A stretch of DNA of 60,457 bases from Pseudorhodobacter aquimaris (GTDB lineage Bacteria > Pseudomonadota > Alphaproteobacteria > Rhodobacterales > Rhodobacteraceae): positions 1 through 60,457 of the forward strand of contig NZ_LGHS01000064.1 in NCBI RefSeq assembly GCF_001202025.1. The letters run 5' to 3'. The notes under the pieces are model-generated. The model was not told where the DNA came from. It ran no database searches and worked only from the letters and a program-made list of their open reading frames with translations. The position numbers were made by a program, and so were the translations under genes. Below, in pieces: positions 1 through 9,900 of this stretch (positions are counted from its first letter, which is position 1; each line of letters starts with the position of its first letter).

Positions 1-1376
1 TGCAAGAACGCCTTCGGCGTGACGCATCTTCAGGCTGCGCAGCATGATGACGATGGCAGCTCCAGCGGGATCATGACGCATCGCGCGCTCCTTTCTGGAC
101 CCGCAACCCATCATGAGCCGTGCGACATTGGCCTCTGGCTCCTTACTCGGCGGCAAGGCAGCTGGAGGGTCCACGTCTGGCTGGTCAGTCAGCTTACCAT
201 CCAACAGGCGATGCAGCAGGTTCAGCACATGGGTCTTGGTCGGCACGCCAGCCTCCAATGCCAATTCTACCGCGCAGAGCACCGCCTGTTCATCGTGATG
301 CAAGACCAGTGACAAGATATCGACCATCTCCCGATCTCCACCGGGCTGCCGCAGCATCTTCGCTTGCAGCAAGCGGAAGGGTTCGGGCATTTCGACGAAG
401 GGCGCGCCATTGCGCAGCGCCCCGGGTTTGCGCTGAACGACAGCCAGATAATGGCACCAATCATAGATGATGCGCCCAGGCTGGCGGTGGGATCGCTCAA
501 TGATCCGCTGATGTGTGCAGATCACATGCCCCTCGGCGACACTCACCAACCGGTCGGGGTAGATGCGCAGGCTCACCGGCCGGTTCGCAAAGCTGGCGGG
601 CACGGAATAGCGATTGCGATCGAAAGTGATCAGGCCCCCTCTCGCGCATGCTCGCATGCGCGAGAGGGGGCATCACGCACGCTCTTCTCAACCTGACCCT
701 TCTCCCAGCCCGCCGCCGGATTGCAGAACTCGGGATCGAAGACGTAGTGGCTGGTCATGGCCAGAAACCGCGCATTTACATCGCGCCGTTTACCGACGCC
801 AACCCGGTCGACGGCTGTCTTCATGTTGTCGTAGATGCCACGCCCGGGGACGCCCTCAAAAACGCGGAACCCGTGCCAGTGGGCATCAAACAGCATCTCA
901 TGTGTTTGCAGCAGATAGGCCCGCACCAAGAATGCGCGGCTATGCGACAGCTTGATATGGGCGACCTACAGCTTGATGCGCTCACCGCCGACATAGGCCC
1001 AGTCCTCACTCCAGTCGAACTGGAAAGCCTCGCCCGGCGCGAACACCAGCGGCACGAAAGTCCCGCGATCTGTCGTGTGATGCGCACGCTGCCGTTCACC
1101 CTTCCAGTCCCGCACGAAAGCCGCAACACGCTCGTAGGAACCGTCATACCCAAGCTTTACAAGATCGGCATGCATCAGCTTCGCCGTTCGCCGTTCGGCG
1201 CTCCTTGCGTGATTTGCGCTGATCAGTCGTCAGCCATGCTGTAAGATGCTTGGCATAAGGGTCCAGTTTGCTGGGACGATCCGGCGCCTGAAACGCAGGT
1301 TCAACAATCCCTTCCCGCAAATACTTCTTGATCGTGTTGCGAGACACGCCCGTCCGACGCGCGATCTCGCGAATGG
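1..1376 (-). pseudogene. istA: IS21-family transposase IstA, decayed and internally deleted
   Basis: On the minus strand the segments read as consecutive blocks of an IS21 IstA. An N-terminal helix-turn-helix with SRNTIKKYLREG lies near 1347. The DDE core follows with FQFDWSEDW near 1010, GIYDNMKTAVDRV near 830 and GWEKGQVEK near 700. The C-terminal part contains FDRNRYSVPASF and KPGALRNGAPF and runs off the left edge. The gene is dead: its start is missing (replaced by IS66 sequence at 1377), the frame shifts near 1180, a stop interrupts the frame at 966-968, and roughly 100 codons are absent at a junction occupied by a perfect palindrome (634-671). IstB would be expected beyond the left edge. 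Family assignment is secure from the motif series; exact limits are approximate. Confidence 0.85.
634..671. repeat. Perfect 18-bp inverted repeat at the istA deletion junction
   Basis: The left arm at 634-651 and the right arm at 654-671 are exact reverse complements, with only TC between them. The palindrome lies exactly where the IstA reading frame loses about 100 codons and changes frame. It could be a fold-back product of the deletion event or an inserted miniature palindromic element. A related but imperfect sequence is found at 12231-12256 in the istB relic. Confidence 0.9.
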
Positions 1377-1511
1377 CTCGGCCACGCCCTTTACCGTCGC
1401 ACCGGCAACCAATGTCTCTGCAACAATCCGCGCCTTGAGTTCGTCAGGCCAACGTCGCTGCCCCTTGGGTCCGTGCGCCGCATCAACGAGAAACTCGTTC
1501 ATAGTCTCCAT
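1377..1511 (-). pseudogene. IS66-family accessory protein TnpA (OrfA), N-terminal fragment
   Basis: The first 45 codons, starting at the ATG at 1511, read like the N-terminus of IS66 TnpA proteins: MNEFLVDAAHGPKGQRRW is followed by DELKARIVAETLVAGATV. After residue 45 the sequence switches, in another frame, to the IstA helix-turn-helix, so the fragment is joined to IS21 sequence. IS66 TnpA is a small accessory protein needed for transposition; here only its beginning remains and it cannot work. Confidence 0.75.
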
Positions 1512-2010
1512 GGGGAAACCCCCTCAAATCCATGACACACGGACTCGCAGAATACACAGGTCAACAGAAGGTGGGGCCTAAACTTTGCTTGCGATGCAAC
1601 GGTACGGCCGTCCTAATGTCTTGTTGACAGGCGAGCTTCTATCCTGTGGCGCTTCTATGAAGGTCATTGGCAATACGGACAATTAAGAAACTGGTTGTCG
1701 GCTGAATAATCGGGCTGAGAACTCACACCTGCCATTCTGACGAAGAGAACGCGCCATGCAGGGGGGCCGCAGCATGCGAAGTTTTCAATCATTTCAACCA
1801 GGAGTGCCACCTTCACTCACGCGAAAATTTCAAGACCAACCGCGCCGACTCTCTCGTTGCGTGGAGGCAGCCGAGCTGGGCCTGACGCACAGCGGATTTG
1901 GGCGAACCGGGATAGATTTGAGTTTGTCAGACCCGACCTTGCAGCCAGCTCTACCTGTTCGCGTTCTCGTGATGGCGCTGGTATGAATTGTTTTGCGAAC
2001 CGTGTGTGTT
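1512..2010. other. Intergenic, no supported gene
   Basis: A 500-bp stretch between the IS66/IS21 debris and the MgtC-type gene. A 76-codon open frame at 1756-1986 has no ribosome binding site or recognisable domain and is not called. Probably further degraded insertion sequence material. Confidence 0.5.
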
Positions 2011-2538
2011 TCAATCATTGATCTCGGGATTTTCGCTTGTGTCATATGTGCCGGCTTTCTTTTCCAGTTTGCGTACCAGACCGATGATGATCAAAGCTAA
2101 CGAGACTGTCATGCCCGCAATTGTCCACTCTCCAAGGCCGCAGGCCACGCCTACTGCCGCGGCCACCCACATGCTTGCCCCGGTCGTGAGACCCCTTACC
2201 TTGCCTTGGGTAAACACGATCAGACCGGCGGCCAGAAAGGCAACGCCGCTTGTCACCGCTTCGATAATGCGAAGGGGGTCCATTTGGACCGCATCGCCAA
2301 ATTCATCGGCCCGCCCTAGTAGTGCTAGTGTCAAAAGACAATAAACACAGGCGGCGAGGCCAATCAGCATGTGGGTGCGTAACCCTGCGGGGCGACGTGC
2401 GGTTTCACGTTCCAATCCGATGAGGCCACAGAATACAACCGTTGCCAAAGTACGCGCAACAACGATTGTCAGCGGTATTTCGGGTGACAGAGAGAACTCG
2501 TTTAGTAAATCATCCCACATAGAATATCGACCGTTCAT
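2011..2538 (-). CDS. MgtC/SapB family membrane protein
   Basis: A protein of 175 residues with the SapB/MgtC signature. Four to five hydrophobic segments follow one another, with GLIGLERETARRPAGLRTH after the first transmembrane helix (around residues 37-55), AGLIVFTQGKVRGLTTGASM near the middle, and a last helix ending in VRKLEKKAG. In this family the conserved R-E and GL(R/T)T segments mark the N-terminal membrane domain. Members include Salmonella MgtC, an F1Fo-ATPase and magnesium-homeostasis modulator, but most bacterial homologues have no defined role. The length fits the short forms lacking the C-terminal ACT-like domain. Translation may start at 2538 or at the second ATG at 2520; neither has a strong Shine-Dalgarno. 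It stands alone between insertion-sequence relics. Confidence 0.85.
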   Translation of the reverse strand: MNGRYSMWDDLLNEFSLSPEIPLTIVVARTLATVVFCGLIGLERETARRPAGLRTHMLIGLAACVYCLLTLALLGRADEFGDAVQMDPLRIIEAVTSGVAFLAAGLIVFTQGKVRGLTTGASMWVAAAVGVACGLGEWTIAGMTVSLALIIIGLVRKLEKKAGTYDTSENPEIND

Positions 2539-3440
2539 AAATGTTCAGGTTTTGGAAAGGCAGATTTTAGAAGTCCGCCGTTTGAAAAATGCGGGCCCCG
2601 ATGGGGATCGCAAGTTGTTGCGGCTAATCACTGACGTCCAGTAATCTTGGGTACGTTGTTACTCGTGGGAGCGTTTTCCCAGTCAAGGTCAGCGTGCCCG
2701 TCTGTACCGCCTTTGGCAGTGTCATAGTGCAGCTTGCTCCATGCCACAGAGTGATGATCCTCACCCAACCCCAGAAACCGCCAAAACCACAGCCGCATAA
2801 GCCAATTTTCCGGATTGTTCAGTGATCATAAGATGATCGATAGATCCCACATGAAAGCCGCCGTTCCCGTATATTTCAGTTCCATTCACGTCAGATGATG
2901 AAACAAGGTTGGTTTACTGTGTGTTGTCCGCTATGCCCTCCTGACATTGAAACCATCCAAGATTGCGCTTGGTTCCCATAGCTTTGTCGGGGCGGCCGAA
3001 AATTGCTGATAGTGTTCGGACAGGTGATCCGTATCCAGAGCGCCAAAACACCTGTGACGTCAATTAACTTGGTGGCCAGTTTCACGAAGTTGCCAAAACG
3101 ATATCGTGAAGTATAGGTATCCAAATTTACGTTGATTTCCCACACTGTGCGACCTTCATCCGGAGCGAACGCGATTGCCCAACAGTATAAGCCCCGTCGC
3201 GAAATGGTTTCTGTGGCTGGAAATTGAACAAGAAATTGCCAGGTATTTTGAAGGGGCTGGGGGGCAGGACAACTCCTGTGACCAAAACTGCGTTCATCGG
3301 GATCGGCCCGCTTGGATTCGGCGCACTCGATGAACGTGTTCGTCAGGAGCCGCGGGGCCTTTGCACGTGGCGAACGCGCTTCAGCCTTCAAGTTGCTGAA
3401 CTGGACCTGCCGTGATTTGGTGCCGGTTTGATAGTGTTAA
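2539..3440. other. Intergenic, no confident gene
   Basis: About 900 bp without a gene I can support. A 56-codon minus-strand frame at 2628-2798 (start MRLWFWRFLGLGED) and a 166-codon minus-strand frame at 2891-3391 are open but match nothing I recognise and have no clear ribosome binding site. They may be chance frames or remains of lost genes. Confidence 0.4.
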
Positions 3441-3662
3441 GTGCAGCACGGGGCTGCGAAGCGGCAGATCATACCCGGTGTCGCGCATTGGTCACACAAG
3501 GGCGTGAACAATAGAGCCGAGAGCTCCCATCAGCCTACGCGCAGACCACAGAAGGCCAAGAATAAGTTCGATTCCGCCAGTCACTTGCAGCGTTTCGTAT
3601 TTGCTCAGGATCCAGAAGCAAACCTCTTTTCAGTTGCCGCGTCACGAAATGCCATCAGCCGA
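3441..3662 (+). pseudogene. IS6-family transposase, C-terminal fragment
   Basis: The frame carries the characteristic C-terminal signature of IS6/IS240 transposases: HKGVNNRAESSHQPTRR, followed by FDSASHLQRFV and a stretch equivalent to the 'iHD-iaNLF' end of the family. Only about the last 70 residues survive; the catalytic DDE core is absent and no terminal inverted repeat is visible nearby. It is a non-functional relic. Confidence 0.8.
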
Positions 3663-3681
3663 TTTGCGCGAAAATGCGGTC

Positions 3682-3748
3682 TCTTGCCATTCAAATTTGG
3701 CCCGCCCGTAAAATCAGGGGGCGGGCCGCCGCAAACTTAATGGCAAGA
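3682..3748 (-). terminator. Candidate terminator downstream of metQ
   Basis: Nested inverted repeats. A 9-bp GC-only stem (3699-3707 with 3719-3727, 11-nt loop) lies inside a 10-bp outer pair (3682-3691 with 3739-3748). The structure is just past the metQ stop in the direction of transcription. The following T-tract is weak (AAATTTG), so this may be a 3' mRNA-stabilising structure as much as an intrinsic terminator. Confidence 0.5.
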
Positions 3749-3771
3749 AGGCCGATAAGTGTCGCAGTCTT

Positions 3772-4551
3772 TTACCAGGACGTGATTACAGCGCCCTTAT
3801 AGGCATCATCAATGAACGCTTTGATCTCATCCGTGTGATAGGCGTCCACGAGAGTCTTGACCCAAGGAAGGTTTTCATCACCCTTGCGCACCACAATGAC
3901 GTTTACATAAGGGCTGTCGGCCTTTTCCATGGCAATGGCATCATCCTTGGGGCTTAGGCCAGAGGCAATCGCATAGTTGGTGTTGATGATCGCGATATCC
4001 GCATCCGCCAGAGTGCGGGGCAATTGCGCGGCATCAAGTTCTAGAAACTTGAGACCTTTGGCATTGTCCGCAATATCAAGCGGGCTGGGAACCAGGCCCG
4101 TACCCTCGGCCAAGGTCAAAAGGCCGAGCTCTTGCAACAACAAAAGCGCGCGGCCACCATTGGTCGGGTCGTTTGGAATTGCCACTTTTGCGCCGTCTTG
4201 AAGTTTGGCGATATCGTCGATCTTGTCGGAATAGATACCCATCGGCGTGGTGATCGTGTTGCCAACGACAACCAGATCAAACCCGCGGTCCTTCATCTGG
4301 TTGTCCAGATAGGGCACATGCTGAAACGAATTGGCCTGAATATCACCATCGGCAAGCGCGGTGTTCGGGATCACATAGTCGGAAAACTCCACCACATCGA
4401 TATCAAGCCCCATGGGCGCGGCAACTTTGGCCACTTCGTCCATGATTTCGGCGTGTTCGCCGGGGGATACACCGACCTTGATTTGCTCGGCCATAAGGGC
4501 GGTTGCCGCAAGTGCAAGAACGGATGTGAGGGTGGTAAGACGCAGCATCAT
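3772..4551 (-). CDS. metQ: MetQ/NlpA family D-methionine ABC transporter substrate-binding protein
   Basis: A periplasmic binding protein of 259 residues for methionine import. The ATG at 4551 is chosen because AGGAG lies just upstream. It gives a short signal peptide (MMLRLTTLTSVLALAATALM) cut before AEQIKVGVSPGEHAEIM, the usual mature start of NlpA lipoprotein-family proteins. No lipobox cysteine is visible, so the protein is probably soluble rather than lipid-anchored. The NlpA core is complete, with TTPMGIYSDKI, IPNDPTNGGRALLLL and INTNYA motifs, and ends in a typical short C-terminus. It is the last gene of metN-metI-metQ, starting 43 bp after metI. Longer upstream frames to 4779 are not supported. 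Confidence 0.95.
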   Translation of the reverse strand: MMLRLTTLTSVLALAATALMAEQIKVGVSPGEHAEIMDEVAKVAAPMGLDIDVVEFSDYVIPNTALADGDIQANSFQHVPYLDNQMKDRGFDLVVVGNTITTPMGIYSDKIDDIAKLQDGAKVAIPNDPTNGGRALLLLQELGLLTLAEGTGLVPSPLDIADNAKGLKFLELDAAQLPRTLADADIAIINTNYAIASGLSPKDDAIAMEKADSPYVNVIVVRKGDENLPWVKTLVDAYHTDEIKAFIDDAYKGAVITSW

Positions 4552-4594
4552 ATTACTCCTGATAAGTGATAGAAAAAAGGAATGCGTTGAGAGC

Positions 4595-5275
4595 CTATTG
4601 GCCGCGGCCCTTGGGGGCACGTTTGTCAACCTTTGCCGCGATCCATTCCCCGATGGATTGCACGAGTTGGACAAGAACAACAAGGATGACAACCACCACG
4701 GCCATGACATCGGGCATAAACCGCTGATACCCATAACGGATACCAAGATCGCCCAGCCCTTCGCCGCCCACAGCGCCAACCATCGCGGAATATCCGATCA
4801 GGCTGACCACCGCGAGGGTAAGGCCAAGGGTGATAGAGGGAAGGGCTTCGGGGATAAGCACCTTGCGGATGATCTGCATCGGCGTGGCCCCCATGGCCCG
4901 CGCCGCCTCGATCAGCCCGCTATCTACCTCGCGAATGGCGTTTTCAATCAGGCGTGCAATGAAGGGAATAGCGGCGAGCGTCAGTGGCACAATGGCGGCC
5001 GTGGTGCCGATTGAGGTGCCTGCAATCATGCGCGTGAAGGGGATAATCGCAACGACGAGGATGATAAAGGGGACAGAGCGCGTGGCATTGACCACAAGCC
5101 CCAGAACCTTGTTTACCCAAGGCCGCGACAACAGTTCCCCGCGTTGGGAGGTCGCCAAAAACACACCCAGCGGCAGGCCCAAAACCGTGCCCAAAACGGT
5201 CGAGGCGGCAACCATATAAAGGGTTTGCCAGGTCGCGTCGATCAACAGGCCGATCAGATTAGCCGACATATCCAA
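4595..5275 (-). CDS. metI: Methionine ABC transporter permease MetI
   Basis: An inner-membrane permease of 226 residues with about five transmembrane segments. It contains the ABC permease EAA-type loop, which contacts MetN (EAARAMGATPMQIIRKVLIPEA, around residues 139-160). Conserved MetI stretches include GLPLGVFLATSQRGEL and NATRSVPFIILVVAIIPFTR. The gene overlaps the 3' end of metN by 17 bp, which indicates translational coupling. It works as a dimer with MetN and receives methionine from MetQ. Confidence 0.96.
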   Translation of the reverse strand: MDMSANLIGLLIDATWQTLYMVAASTVLGTVLGLPLGVFLATSQRGELLSRPWVNKVLGLVVNATRSVPFIILVVAIIPFTRMIAGTSIGTTAAIVPLTLAAIPFIARLIENAIREVDSGLIEAARAMGATPMQIIRKVLIPEALPSITLGLTLAVVSLIGYSAMVGAVGGEGLGDLGIRYGYQRFMPDVMAVVVVILVVLVQLVQSIGEWIAAKVDKRAPKGRGQ

Positions 5276-6320
5276 GCACCTCCGTCAAAAGCCCGTGCTG
5301 TTCCAGATAAGCCCGTGCCTGATCCCCCTTGTCCGCATCAAAAGAGATCAACAGATTGCCAAAGGGCTCTGTGCCGATCTCCTCGATTGCACCGGCGAGG
5401 ATATTCACGGCGATACCCAGATCACGGGTCAAAAGCGCAAGCATCGGATCGGTCGCATGTTTGCCCGCAAAGGTCACATGGACAACCTCTTCGCAGGGCC
5501 CCGGCAGACGGGCATCGTGCATCCGGCCCTTGATAAAGGCCGGAAGGGTGACCCCGGTCACACCGGACAGGAAGGACCGGGTCGTCGGGTGCTGTGGTGC
5601 GGCAAAGACGTCATAGGTTTTTCCGGCCTCAACGATTTTGCCGCCTTCGATCACGGCCACGTGGCTCGCAATATCGCGCACCACGGCCATTTCATGCGTA
5701 ATCAGCAGAATGGTCAGCCCAAGATCGCGATTGATATCCTTTAATAGTTGAAGCACGGTCTGTGTCGTTTCGGGGTCGAGAGCAGAGGTTGCCTCATCCG
5801 AAAGCAGCACTTTGGGTTCTGTCGCCAAAGCACGCGCAATGCCGACACGCTGTTTCTGACCGCCCGAAAGCTCTGCCGGATAGCGGTCGCTTTGCGCGTC
5901 AAGGCCGACGCGATGGATCAGATCCGCCACCCGCGCCTTGATTTTTGCCGATGGAACACCCGCGACCTCCAGCGGCAGCGCAATATTGCCGGCAACCGTA
6001 CGCGAGGCCAAAAGGTTGAAGTGCTGAAAGATCATACCCACGTCACGCCGGATGGCCCGCAAAGCAGCCCCGCGGGCGGCACCGACATCCTGCCCGCCAA
6101 CCAGAATTTTACCCGCGGTCGGCCGTTCCAATCCGTTGACCATCCGCAGCATGGTCGACTTCCCTGCGCCCGAACGGCCAATGATGCCGGTGATTGCACC
6201 AGCTTCAACGGTCAGCGAAGCTTCATCCACCGCAGAGACCACACCTCCGCCCGGTTTGACAAACGCCTTGCCCACCGCCTGAAAAACGATAGAGGCCCCC
6301 TGTTTTTTTGGGTCTGACAT
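5259..6320 (-). CDS. metN: Methionine ABC transporter ATP-binding protein MetN
   Basis: The ATPase that powers methionine uptake, 353 residues from the ATG at 6320. It has a Walker A GRSGAGKST, a Q-loop (MIFQHFNLL), the ABC signature LSGGQKQRVGIARAL and a Walker B LLSDEATSALD (with S where D is more usual). The C-terminal NIL/ACT-like regulatory domain starts around residue 270 and binds methionine for trans-inhibition in the family. The start MSDPKKQG gives the expected length. The open frame continues upstream to 6566 but that part has no family similarity. No S-adenosylmethionine riboswitch could be recognised in the upstream 590 bp. Confidence 0.95.
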   Translation of the reverse strand: MSDPKKQGASIVFQAVGKAFVKPGGGVVSAVDEASLTVEAGAITGIIGRSGAGKSTMLRMVNGLERPTAGKILVGGQDVGAARGAALRAIRRDVGMIFQHFNLLASRTVAGNIALPLEVAGVPSAKIKARVADLIHRVGLDAQSDRYPAELSGGQKQRVGIARALATEPKVLLSDEATSALDPETTQTVLQLLKDINRDLGLTILLITHEMAVVRDIASHVAVIEGGKIVEAGKTYDVFAAPQHPTTRSFLSGVTGVTLPAFIKGRMHDARLPGPCEEVVHVTFAGKHATDPMLALLTRDLGIAVNILAGAIEEIGTEPFGNLLISFDADKGDQARAYLEQHGLLTEVLGYVG

Positions 6321-6909
6321 CAGGACACGATCCGGCTGATAAGAGCTCAATTTAGGGGTCGGTAGACAGGTTTCACCCCGGAGATGCAAGAGGCCATTCG
6401 CTTTGGAATTGTTCGTGACACGTCCAATGATACCGAAACAGGGGCGTTTTGGGGAACAGTGTTGCGACCCCGCCCGACCTGCGAGGCCGCAGTTTGCCGG
6501 ACGTTGTGGACGTCGGGTGGATATTCTTTTGGACCCGGCAGATACGCCACAAACACAGGCCGGCAAACTGGCTGATCATGGGTGAGGCGAACCCTTGACC
6601 ACGATGCTGCCCTAAAAGGCCGCGCTGTTTGCAGGGCTAAGGGGCAAAGCCGCCTATCCCAGCCCGGAGGTTTCGTGGCAAACCTGTGAAAACGGCCAGC
6701 GCCGCAACCGTCTTGTTCTGGCTATAACCCGCGAATGCCCCCTGACACGCGTGTCAAACCCTGTCCCGGATGCAACGCGTTTACCTGCCAACAGTCTGGA
6801 ACCTTAATAACTTGCTTCGTCAATCAATTTTAAACCTGAACTTGTTTTGTTGCGGCGGAGGATGGCGCGCTCTAGGGTCGACCCATAATATACTATTGCA
6901 CTGGGCTTT
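6321..6909. other. Divergent intergenic region between metN and the helicase gene
   Basis: A 589-bp region between divergently transcribed genes. It must hold both promoters, but no convincing -35/-10 pair, riboswitch or terminator was found by eye. Minus-strand open frames at 6347-6579 have no recognisable product. Confidence 0.4.
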
Positions 6910-9900
6910 ATGGCTTTTCTGAACTTCCTGAGAACAAAAACCGAGGAAAAGGGGCCACTGCTTGAGCGGTGTCTTTCGGTTGATCTGGAAGTCAACCCGA
7001 AGACCGCCGATATCTTTGACATGGCTGCGGTGTCGTTCGGGGGCGGGCCCGCGATTGTGGCGCCAAAGGGCAATATCAAACAGGGACTTGACCAACTCGA
7101 AAAAGCTCTTCCGAAAAGGCCGCATGTCATCGGCCATAATATCCTGCGCCATGATATCGAGCATCTTCTGGCAGCGCGCCCGCGGTTGGCCGCGAAAATG
7201 GCCGCACCCATCGACACACTTTGGCTTAATCCGCTGGCTTTTCCACGCAACCCTTACCACCACCTTGTGAAGCACTACCACGACGGGCGTCTGCAGGCGG
7301 GGCATGTGAACGATCCCGAGCGAGATGCACGACTGGTTTTCGAGGTGTTACAAAACCAGATCGATGCGCTGACCGAACTGGGCACCCAGTCGCCCGATGC
7401 TTTGCTGGCATATCATTACCTGGCGACCCGCCTAGACCGCGCCGATGGGTTTGACGCGGTTTTCAAAAGCATCCGCAAATCGCCACAGCCGGATCGCGCC
7501 ACAGCGTTATCGGCGATCAGCGGGATGCTTGCGGGCAAAGCCTGCGGCGCACAGGTGGCGCCGGTTATTGAAACACTGACAGATCCAAAGATGGGCTGGC
7601 CGATGGCCTATGCGCTTGCATGGATCTCTGTCTCGGGCGGAGAGTCTGTGATGCCGCCTTGGGTGCGCGCCAGTTTCCCCGACGCGGCCCTGATCGTGCG
7701 CGCGTTGCGCGACACCAATTGCGGCGATAGCGCATGCAATTGGTGTGTCGAGATGAACAACCCTGTTGGCGCGCTCCAGAAATGGTTCGGTTTCGAAGGC
7801 TACCGTCCTCATCCCGTGGATAGCGAAGGCAGGCCTTTGCAAGAGGTTATCGTGGCGCAAGCCATGCAACATGCAAATGTGCTTGGCATCTTGCCCACGG
7901 GGACCGGCAAATCGGTTTGTTACCAGGTGCCCGCACTTAGCCTATATGACAAGGCTGGGGCGCTGACGGTGGTGATTTCGCCACTGGTGGCGCTTATGGC
8001 CGATCAGGTGCAGGGGATGGAGCGCGCGGGGATTTCGTCTGCTGTGACCATCAACGGCATGCTCTCCATGCCCGAACGTCAGGATGCGCTGGAACGGGTG
8101 CGGATGGGTCAGGCGGCGATCTTGCTGATCTCGCCGGAACAGCTGCGCAGCGTCTCTATCCGTTCGGTCCTCGCGCAGCGCGAAATAGGGTTTTGGGTGC
8201 TGGACGAGGCGCATTGTGTCTCGAAATGGGGGCACGACTTTCGCCCCGATTATCGCTACATTGGACGGTTCATACGTGAATTTTCGGGTGACGCGAAACC
8301 CGCGCCGATGCTGTGCCTGACGGCCACTGCCAAGCCCGAGGTCATTCGTGACATAACCGAGCATTTTCGAGAGCGTCTGGATATTGAGCTGGGGCTATTC
8401 GACGGCGGCGCTACGCGCACCAATCTGACGTTTTCGGTGCTGCCGACCACTCGGGGCAGCAAGCTTGGGGATATCCTGGCAGCGGTGTCCGAGCGTCTGC
8501 CCACGGATGGCAAGTCGGGTGCTGTGGTCTATTGTGCGACCCGCAAAGAAACCGAGCGCGTCGCGGAGTTTTTGAAAACCCAAGGAATTGCTGCCGAGCA
8601 TTTCCATGCTGGCCTTACAGCCGATGACAAGCAGGCTGTGCAAGAGCGTTTTCGCGTGGGTGACCTGCGCGTAATTGCGGCCACAAATGCCTTTGGAATG
8701 GGCATCGACAAGCCAGATATCCGTCTTGTGATTCATGCCGACATCCCGGGATCTCTGGAAAACTATTTACAAGAGGCAGGCCGGGCTGGGCGCGACCGGG
8801 CGGCTGCCGAATGTGTGCTTCTCTATCATTCCGACGATGTCGAGCGGCAGTTTTCACTCACCGCGCGCTCACGCCTAGAACGCCACGAGATCGGCGCTAT
8901 CCTCAAGGCGCTGCGCCGCATGGATGAGCACACGCGTCACAGTGGCAAGGTCGTTGCAACACCGGGCGAGATTGTGCGCGAGGAAAAAGACCGCGAATTC
9001 GTGCGCGATAGCGCCAGCGATGACACGCGCGTCAAGACGGCCATCTCATGGCTTGAAGAAGCGACCCTCGTCTCACGCGAGGAAAATCGTGTGCAGGTGT
9101 TTGCGTCCTCGCTTCTGGTCCGCACGCTGGCCGAAGCCGAGGTCCGATTAAAAGGTGCCGAGATTACCCAAGCCCGGCGTGATCAGCTTTTGACCATCGT
9201 GCGCCATGTGATGAATGCGCCCGCAGATCAGGGCGTCTCGACGGATGAGCTGACCGATGTCAGCGGGCTTTCGCACCGTGCGCTCAGCAAGGCGATGGCC
9301 GATCTGGAAACCCTCGGCATCGCGCGAAACGATATTGCCATAACGGTTGCGGTGCATATCGGGGTGGAAAACCAATCCCGTCAACGCCTGACACGGGCAA
9401 TGCGACTGGAAAAGGCCCTTATCGATCAGATGCGAGAGTTGGCACCTGAGGCCGATATCGGTGATCGCGCCCAGTTGGATATGGCCGCGGCCAGCCAGCT
9501 TTTGCGCGGCGAGGGGCATGAAGATGCAAGCCCGCATATCCTTGACCGCCTTTTGCGAAGCATCGAGCGGGATGGGCGCGATGGCGACGGCGGGCGCGGC
9601 AATATCCGCTTGCGCAGGCTGTCGAGCAAGACACTCGAAGTAGTGTTGCAACGCTCATGGCGTGTTGTGGATCAGACTGCCTTGGTGCGTTGGATGGCGG
9701 CCGAGCGGCTTCTTGAGTTTTTGATCGGCAAAGCCCCCACAGGGAGCCGTGGCAAAGATATTCAGGTAGAAACAACCATTGGTGATTTATTGGGGGCTCT
9801 GACCGGGGACGCCTCTTTTCAGGACTTTGGTGTCAAGGATATGACCAAGCTCATGGAGCGCGCGCTGTTGTGGCTGCATGAACAGCAAGTGATGACGCTT

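Noticed and set aside
2891-3391. 166-codon minus-strand open frame as a gene
   Set aside because: No ribosome binding site, no motif and uneven codon usage in an IS-relic neighbourhood. Left as an unassigned frame.
5259-6566. Long 435-codon version of MetN
   Set aside because: The extra 82 N-terminal residues have no similarity to MetN, and the ATG at 6320 gives the normal length.
6321-6600. SAM riboswitch upstream of metN
   Set aside because: Searched by eye for SAM-II and SAM/SAH-type conserved blocks; only scattered partial matches. A covariance-model search would be decisive.
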